Of a stretch of DNA of 15,603 nucleotides, positions 13,537 through 15,603 are shown piece after piece (position 1 is the stretch's first letter; each line of letters begins with the position of its first letter). The translations under genes and the position numbers were made by a program. The notes beneath the pieces were generated by a model. That model was not told the origin of the DNA. It saw only the letters and a program-made list of their open reading frames with translations, and did no database searches. Source of the DNA: Pedococcus sp. (GTDB lineage: Bacteria; Actinomycetota; Actinomycetes; Actinomycetales; Dermatophilaceae); the NCBI GenBank assembly GCA_025936615.1, contig JAICSZ010000007.1:1-15603 (forward strand). The letters run 5' to 3'.

Positions 13537-13977
13537 TCAGCCGGCGTCGACCGGCTCGAGCACGAACACCGGGATGAGCCGATCGGTCTTGGTCTGGTAG
13601 TCGGCGTACGGCGGGTAGGCCGCGACGGCCCGCTCCCACCACGTCTGCCGCTCCTCGCCGGAGAGCTCACGGGCGCGGACGGTCCAGGTGCGGTCGTCGT
13701 CCTGGAGGTCGAGCACCGGGTTCTTGCGGATGTTGGCGTACCACTTCGGGTGCTCCGGGGCGCCGCCCTTGCTCGCGACCGCGAGGTAGTCGCCGTCGTG
13801 CTCGACTCGCATGAGGGGGACCTTGCGCACCTTGCCGCTCACGCCGAGCATCGTCAGCATCACCACGGGGCGCTCCATGATGTGTACGGAGCGGGTGGTG
13901 CCGGTCTCCTCGATCTTCTCGACCTGGTCGCGCACCCACTGGGCGGCGCTGGGGACGTACTCTCCGGTGATCGTCAT
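13537..13977 (-). CDS. F420-binding (Ddn-type) nitroreductase-family oxidoreductase
   Basis: A 146-residue protein of the deazaflavin (F420)-dependent FDOR-A group, the family of mycobacterial Ddn. It has VVMLTMLGVSGKVRKVPLM (38-56), then DGDYLAVASKGG (61-72), and EHPKWYANIRKNP (75-87), the standard cofactor-binding run. The C-terminal part with WWERAVAAYPPYADYQTKTD (113-132) is also typical. Such enzymes use reduced F420 to reduce quinones, nitro compounds or similar, which fits an F420-making actinobacterium. I chose the ATG at 13977 because the family N-terminus begins near there; an in-frame ATG at 14034 would run through an inverted repeat and a -10-like CATAAA. It is divergent from the WXG100-like genes. 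Confidence 0.93.
   Translation of the reverse strand: MTITGEYVPSAAQWVRDQVEKIEETGTTRSVHIMERPVVMLTMLGVSGKVRKVPLMRVEHDGDYLAVASKGGAPEHPKWYANIRKNPVLDLQDDDRTWTVRARELSGEERQTWWERAVAAYPPYADYQTKTDRLIPVFVLEPVDAG
13539..13556. terminator. Short hairpin at the convergent gene ends
   Basis: AGCCGG (13539-13544), CGTCGA and CCGGCT (13551-13556) make a 6-bp stem that overlaps the oxidoreductase stop codon. It lies about 24 bases after the plus-strand membrane gene. A role as a bidirectional terminator is possible but the stem is short. Confidence 0.35.
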
Positions 13978-14008
13978 ATGGGCGACAACACCACCGGAAC
14001 GGACATTT

Positions 14009-14034
14009 ATGCCGGATCCCGGTGTAGCCGGCAT
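14009..14034. promoter_or_regulatory. Inverted repeat in the divergent oxidoreductase/WXG100 gap
   Basis: ATGCCGG (14009-14015) and CCGGCAT (14028-14034) form a perfect 7-bp inverted repeat with a 12-base spacer. The left arm abuts CATAAA (minus strand, 14011 to 14006), a plausible -10 box for the oxidoreductase gene. It is a candidate operator for one or both genes. Confidence 0.4.
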
Positions 14035-14054
14035 CGGGCCGACGGGAGGGGCCT

Positions 14055-14105
14055 GTGGAAAAGCTCACGGGCGCTGGCGCCAGTCTTCATGGCCTTGACC
14101 CGTGA
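14055..14105 (+). CDS. Tiny 16-codon ORF coupled to the WXG100-like gene
   Basis: A GTG at 14055 follows a strong GGGAGGGG (14044-14051) and opens a 16-residue frame, MEKLTGAGASLHGLDP. Its TGA (14103-14105) overlaps the GTG of the next gene at 14102 by 4 bases (GTGA). The next gene lacks a Shine-Dalgarno of its own, so re-initiation after this short frame would explain how it is translated. It could be a leader peptide or simply a translational entry site. Short length keeps confidence moderate. Confidence 0.4.
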   Translation: MEKLTGAGASLHGLDP

Positions 14106-14398
14106 CGCAGGTCAGGGTCAGCGCGGAGGAGGTCGCGCGGCTCGGTGCCGCCGTGGCCGGGCTCGCCGGCGACCTGCGCTGGAGTGCCGACCAGACCCGC
14201 GACGACGCGTGGGCGCTCGGCCCAGGCCGCAGCCGGGCGGCCCTCGTGGAGGTGGTGGGCGACTTCCAACGCCAGCGGCTGCTGTTGGGGCGGGCGCTGG
14301 CCGAGCTCGGTGACCTCGCGCAGCACGCGGGCGGCGGCTACGCCGTGGTCGAGTCCGACGTGGGGCAGTCCCTCGGGCTCGGAGGCGGGCCGTGGTGA
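14102..14398 (+). CDS. WXG100/ESX-like small secreted-type protein
   Basis: A 98-residue, largely helical protein. It has Trp37-Ala-Leu-Gly40 at the expected turn between two helices (WALGPGRSRAALVEVVGDF) and Tyr80-x3-Glu84 (YAVVE) near the C-terminus. That spacing matches the YxxxD/E export signal of type VII secretion, and total length matches WXG100 proteins. The match to the WxG turn is loose (WxxG). It starts at a GTG that has no ribosome site but overlaps the stop of a 16-codon frame. Its stop overlaps the next gene's start (GTGA). Partners in this family are usually secreted as helical dimers with the neighbouring protein. No EccC ATPase or other secretion component is in the window. 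Confidence 0.6.
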   Translation: MTQVRVSAEEVARLGAAVAGLAGDLRWSADQTRDDAWALGPGRSRAALVEVVGDFQRQRLLLGRALAELGDLAQHAGGGYAVVESDVGQSLGLGGGPW

Positions 14399-15450
14399 GG
14401 CCGCTGCCGGTCGAGGGCAACGCGGGTGTCGTGCTCGCGATCTCGCGTGGTCTCGGCGACCAGGCGGCGCGGCTCATCGCGACGACGCGCGCGCTCGAGG
14501 GCGTGTCGCGCACCATGGCGCAGGACTGGGACAGTCCGGCCGGTGCGGCCTTCGCCGCGCGGGCGGGTGCCGTGCTGCCGGTGGTCTCCCGCATCGCGAC
14601 GAGGTATGCCGCGGCAGCGGCTGCCGTGCGCCCGGTCGCCGAGGCGCTCCACGCGGCACAGGCTTCTTCGACGGAGGAGCTGGCCGAGTGGGACGACGCG
14701 TGGCCGCGGTTCCTGGCCGCCAGCGAGGCGATGGCGGCCGCGCAGGGCAGTGCCGACCCGGGGCTGCAGGCGCAGGCCGCCGGGCACCGTGCAGTGATGG
14801 TGGCCCAGCGCGAGCGGTGCACGCGGGCCGAGCGCCGCAACGCCGCAGCCCACGAGCAGTGGCGGCAGGCCGACGAACGGTGTGAGGTGGCGCTTCGGCA
14901 GCTCGTCCGCGACGGGCTGGCCGACCCGTGGGCGTACGACGCGCTCACGGCGACCAGTCGCGAGGCGGGCGACGAACCCCGCGGCGCTGCTGATGGCGCC
15001 GGCGCGCACCCGGAGGGAGGCGCGAGCCCGGCGCAGGGTTCCCCTCACGGAGCGGTTCAAGGCCGGTGCCCGCGGGGAGTACGAGCACCGCGTGCGCGGC
15101 GTACCCGACCCGCCACTGCGGCACCGGGTCCCGTGGACCGCACCACCCCCCACGTTGGCGGGCAGTGCCGCCTGGGCCACGACCCAGGCCGAGGCGCACG
15201 CCGCCGCCTACGCCCGCAATGCGTTCCTCGACGACTGGGCGCTGGCCAGCCGCAGCGGCCCCCGGGCTCGGCGCATCCTGGTGGCGAGCTGGACGGTCGA
15301 CAAGGCGGGCGACCCGCTTGCCCGCGACGCGGACCAGGTAGGGGCCGAGCCCGAGCCGTCGCGCTCCGTGGCCGGTCCAGCCGACGGGGTGCACCGCGGC
15401 GCGGGACACCCCGGCCCGACTCGTTGACCCGCCCCATATGTCGGACCTAG
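14395..15450 (+). CDS. T7SS-signal-like protein, N-terminal part, apparent frameshift near 14950-14990
   Basis: The GTG at 14395 lies about 9 bases after GGAGG and overlaps the stop of the preceding gene by 4 bases. Residues 1-190 are helical and look like the N-terminal export domain of T7SS substrates. They include MAQDWDSPAGAAFAARAGAV (41-60), then Ala-rich helices with RYAAAAAAVRPVAEALHAAQ and AERRNAAAHEQWRQADERC. From about 14985 this frame turns into Pro/Arg/Gly-rich sequence without GC3 bias, and it only stops at 15450. In the next frame good coding begins at about 14969. One extra base (or two missing) in 14950-14985 would join them. Either the gene is broken, the assembly has an error (GGG at 14967-14969 and CCCC at 14977-14980 are weak points), or the ribosome shifts. 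The gene reading to 15450 is probably not the native end. Confidence 0.6.
   Translation: MRPLPVEGNAGVVLAISRGLGDQAARLIATTRALEGVSRTMAQDWDSPAGAAFAARAGAVLPVVSRIATRYAAAAAAVRPVAEALHAAQASSTEELAEWDDAWPRFLAASEAMAAAQGSADPGLQAQAAGHRAVMVAQRERCTRAERRNAAAHEQWRQADERCEVALRQLVRDGLADPWAYDALTATSREAGDEPRGAADGAGAHPEGGASPAQGSPHGAVQGRCPRGVRAPRARRTRPATAAPGPVDRTTPHVGGQCRLGHDPGRGARRRLRPQCVPRRLGAGQPQRPPGSAHPGGELDGRQGGRPACPRRGPGRGRARAVALRGRSSRRGAPRRGTPRPDSLTRPICRT
14993..15427 (+). CDS. C-terminal part of the frameshifted T7SS-type gene, or separate small gene
   Basis: This frame has strong third-position GC bias to its TGA at 15425-15427 and encodes 145 residues from the ATG at 14993. It includes VPLTERFKAGARGEYEHRVR, then AAWATTQAEAHAAAYARNAF and RARRILVASWTVDKAGDPLA. 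GC3-biased codons extend upstream of the ATG (GCG ACG AAC CCC GCG GCG CTG CTG), and there is no Shine-Dalgarno, so I favour a fusion with the preceding frame over a separate start. The ATG does overlap an out-of-frame TGA (TGATG at 14991-14995), so a coupled separate gene is possible if the upstream frame were shifted the other way. I do not recognise the domain. Confidence 0.55.
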   Translation: MAPARTRREARARRRVPLTERFKAGARGEYEHRVRGVPDPPLRHRVPWTAPPPTLAGSAAWATTQAEAHAAAYARNAFLDDWALASRSGPRARRILVASWTVDKAGDPLARDADQVGAEPEPSRSVAGPADGVHRGAGHPGPTR

Positions 15451-15453
15451 GCT
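15424..15453 (+). promoter_or_regulatory. Promoter of the GlcD-like gene
   Basis: TTGACC (15424-15429) and TAGGCT (15448-15453) are separated by 18 bases and form the best -35/-10 pair in the window. The -35 box contains the stop codon of the preceding frame. The spacer holds ATATGTCGGAC (15436-15446), identical to half of the MarR operator at 8562. The leader (15460-15496) is unusually AT-rich and contains AAAGCTTT; AAGAGG (15487-15492) is the ribosome site. Confidence 0.6.
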
Positions 15454-15496
15454 CCAGAGAAACAAAAGCTTTATTCCGCAATGTGGAAGAGGCTCG

Positions 15497-15603
15497 ATGG
15501 ACGCCAGCGAACTCGCGGCAGCGCTTCGCTCCCGTCTCGGCGACGAGGCGGTGATCACCGACCGGCAGCGGCTGCGCACCTACGAGTGCGACGGCCTCGC
15601 CCA
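15497..15603 (+). CDS. glcD: FAD-linked oxidase, glycolate oxidase GlcD type (N-terminal part)
   Basis: The first 35 codons are visible before the window ends. They begin MDASELAAALRSRLGDEAVI and continue TDRQRLRTYECDGLA. The phrase RLRTYECDGLA is the opening of GlcD-type FAD-binding oxidases, which oxidise 2-hydroxy acids such as glycolate or D-lactate at the membrane with GlcE/GlcF partners. The FAD-binding (PCMH) domain should follow outside the window. Start supported by AAGAGG 4 bases before the ATG and by the promoter at 15424-15453. The substrate cannot be told from this fragment, and the symbol is by family only. Confidence 0.7.
   Translation, partial: MDASELAAALRSRLGDEAVITDRQRLRTYECDGLA

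Larger units (their letters stand above)
2079..14613. repeat. Dispersed 10-base word GTATGCCGCG, eight copies
   Basis: Exact copies lie on the plus strand at 3782-3791, 8367-8376, 12797-12806 and 14604-14613. On the minus strand (CGCGGCATAC as read) they lie at 2079-2088, 5132-5141, 9383-9392 and 12299-12308. A near copy, GTATGCCGTG (minus strand), is at 408-417. Seven copies are inside genes, coding Tyr-Ala-Ala with the rare TAT codon or Ala-Ala-Tyr with the rare GCA codon; one overlaps the DUF2237 -10 box. The span given covers all copies; each copy is 10 bases. Confidence 0.6.

Noticed and set aside
13978..14034. N-terminal extension of the F420 oxidoreductase to an ATG at 14034.
   Set aside because: It runs through an inverted repeat and a -10-like box, and the family begins near 13977.
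15464..15473. AAAGCTTT palindrome as a terminator of the preceding gene.
   Set aside because: The stem is too short and self-complementary, and it lies after the -10 box in the leader of the GlcD-like gene.

Overview
This is a high-GC stretch (about 70% G+C by eye) with dense, third-position-GC-biased genes on both strands. The organism is almost certainly an actinobacterium. Supporting signs are an F420-binding (Ddn-type) oxidoreductase, WXG100/T7SS-type proteins, two-component kinases of the NarL-partner class and many leaderless genes. The gene flavour suggests Micrococcales, possibly Intrasporangiaceae, but that is inference. I see no rRNA, tRNA, CRISPR array, insertion sequence or phage gene.

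Region by region. Positions 1-545 (-) hold the start of a sensor histidine kinase cut by the window edge. It is divergent from a membrane protein (710-1366 +). A strong hairpin closes that gene, followed by an aldo/keto reductase (1555-2430 +) and a small Cys-containing protein (2441-2674 -). Next comes a two-component operon on the minus strand: an unusual 650-aa kinase (3443-5395) overlapping its NarL-type regulator (2790-3446) by 4 bp. It is divergent from a second membrane protein (5582-6274 +). An MFS exporter fused to a cyclic-nucleotide-binding domain (6329-8023 -) and a MarR regulator (8166-8549 -) follow. The MarR gene is divergent from a CLC chloride channel/antiporter with CBS domains (8622-10487 +), and a palindromic operator lies between them. 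Then on the + strand: a DUF4177 protein, a sigma factor fused to a membrane anchor and extracellular tail, a DUF2237 protein, and an overlapping pair of small membrane proteins. A minus-strand F420-type oxidoreductase (13537-13977) is divergent from a 16-codon upstream ORF, a WXG100-like protein and a T7SS-signal-like protein that appears frameshifted. The window ends in the first 35 codons of a GlcD-type FAD-linked oxidase.

Several signals run across genes. About nine genes have a TANNNT-like -10 box 6-8 bases before the start codon and no usable Shine-Dalgarno, as expected of leaderless mRNAs. A 10-base word, GTATGCCGCG, occurs eight times (four per strand), mostly inside genes and often using rare Tyr TAT or Ala GCA codons. 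An 11-base half-site of the MarR operator recurs inside the promoter of the GlcD-like gene 7 kb away. The best candidates for something not yet described are the repeated word, the kinase with a duplicated sensor and dead DHp half, the membrane-tethered sigma factor, and the orphan WXG100/T7SS-signal pair with its tiny coupled leader ORF.
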